Positions 6,026 to 6,716 of a stretch of DNA of 6,716 nt are shown piece after piece; position 1 is the first letter of the stretch; each line of letters starts with the position of its first letter. The translations under genes and the position numbers were made by a program. This DNA is from an uncultured Alphaproteobacteria bacterium (GTDB taxonomy: Bacteria; Pseudomonadota; Alphaproteobacteria; Rickettsiales; UBA1997): the NCBI GenBank assembly GCA_903849835.1, contig CAINKA010000028.1, forward strand, positions 1 to 6,716, in the 5' to 3' direction. The notes beneath the pieces are model-generated. The model did not search any database and was not told where the DNA came from. It worked only from the letters and a program-made list of their open reading frames with translations.

Positions 6026-6716
6026 AATGCCTGTGATCATGCCGATGCTGATAAACCGTCATCGCGCTTCGGTTGCCGAAAAGGGAAAGATATTCAGGAT
6101 GTTCATTCACGGACTCGGGCGAGCCGTGGCAGCAGATGTGATGATTGACGCAAAAAACGGAGTCGGTTTTTTGCATTACCATGTGCAAGTCATGTGAGAT
6201 CAGCAAAATCGCGCAATGAGCTAATTTCCTAACTTCATCGATGATTTGATAAAATTCTTGAGTGGCGTTGATGTCCATAAATTGCGTTGGCTCATCAAGC
6301 ACGAGTAAGTCTGGTCTGTTGCTCAAGGCGCGGAGAAATAAAATTTTTTGCAATTGTCCGCCCGACAAATCGTGAAGTTGTTTTTTTAAAATTTTTTTAA
6401 TTCCGAGGCGGGAAATTAAATCGCTTGAATTTTTGTCGAGCTCAATTTTGTGAGTCGATAATTGCAAAAAATCTTGAGCAGTGAGCGGGATAGTTTTTTC
6501 GATTTCAATTTTTTGCGGCATGTAGCCGATTTTAATTTTTGGATCTTTCTCAACCCTGCCGCTAGTAGGCTTCAAGATGCCAAGCAAGATGCGAGCGATG
6601 GAAGTTTTTCCGCCGCCATTTGGCCCGATTAATGTTGTGATTTTGCCTTTTTTTAATTCAAGATTAATGCCACTCAGAATTGCTTGGCGATTTATTTGAA
6701 GGCTAATATTTTCTAA
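6024..6716 (-). CDS. znuC: ZnuC, ATP-binding protein of a zinc ABC importer (5' end beyond window)
   Basis: ZnuC hydrolyses ATP to drive high-affinity zinc uptake through ZnuB with the periplasmic binder ZnuA. The visible 230 residues run from the window edge to the stop; the start codon lies outside. Present are Walker A GPNGGGKTS (encoded at about 6626-6600), the Q-loop IGYMPQKI, the ABC signature LSGGQLQK, Walker B LLVLDEPT and the H-loop LISHDLHMV. The tail contains NHHICCHGSPE and HPEYLSLFG, typical of ZnuC rather than of general ABC ATPases, and ends in the His-rich QHRHDHRH, a common trait of zinc importers. The TTG at 6587 is not the start, because Walker A lies upstream of it. It converges on mrp. 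Zur regulation is expected for the family, but the promoter is not in view. Confidence 0.92.
   Translation of the reverse strand, partial: LENISLQINRQAILSGINLELKKGKITTLIGPNGGGKTSIARILLGILKPTSGRVEKDPKIKIGYMPQKIEIEKTIPLTAQDFLQLSTHKIELDKNSSDLISRLGIKKILKKQLHDLSGGQLQKILFLRALSNRPDLLVLDEPTQFMDINATQEFYQIIDEVRKLAHCAILLISHDLHMVMQKTDSVFCVNHHICCHGSPESVNEHPEYLSLFGNRSAMTVYQHRHDHRH

Noticed and set aside
6024..6587. znuC as a complete gene starting at TTG 6587
   Set aside because: The same frame continues to the window edge and encodes the Walker A motif upstream of 6587, so the gene is 5'-truncated by the window.

Overview
The window reads as a stretch of housekeeping chromosome from an A+T-rich alphaproteobacterium. 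The main evidence is the gene order mrp / hflK-hflC-degP, with mrp divergent from the hfl operon, plus a DciA-type DUF721 protein and a ZnuC that resembles alphaproteobacterial and Rickettsiales homologues. The intact MEP-pathway gene ispE argues against Rickettsia in the strict sense, which lacks that pathway. A Rickettsiales/Holosporales-like or related uncultured lineage is plausible, but this is inference. There are no rRNA, tRNA, CRISPR, transposase or phage genes.

Layout: positions 1-73 hold one end of a dispersed palindromic repeat. A minus-strand operon then runs (in transcription order) hflK (5106-3940), a 128-bp repeat-filled spacer, hflC (3811-2948), degP/htrA (2938-1460), ispE (1457-540) and dciA (547-74). 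From hflC onward the genes are 9 bp and 2 bp apart, then overlap by 8 bp. An 81-bp region separates hflK from the divergent mrp (5188-5994, plus strand). Mrp converges on a 5'-truncated znuC (6716-6024, minus) across 29 bp that also contain a repeat.

Roles: HflK/HflC form the membrane SPFH complex that controls FtsH proteolysis, and DegP is the periplasmic protease/chaperone, so these three form an envelope quality-control unit. IspE serves isoprenoid synthesis, and DciA loads the replicative helicase. Mrp is an Fe-S carrier-type P-loop ATPase. ZnuC is the ATPase of a zinc importer.

The unusual content lies in repeats rather than genes. A 108-bp (36-codon) palindromic element is inserted in frame in ispE, resembling in style the Rickettsia palindromic elements, and a near-identical half-copy abuts the dciA stop. 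A different A+T-rich inverted repeat fills the hflK-hflC spacer, and a relative of it spans the mrp/znuC junction and encodes the last residues of Mrp. Mrp also lacks the family's CxxC motif and its N-terminal MIP18/DUF59 domain. I see no wholly new gene system here.
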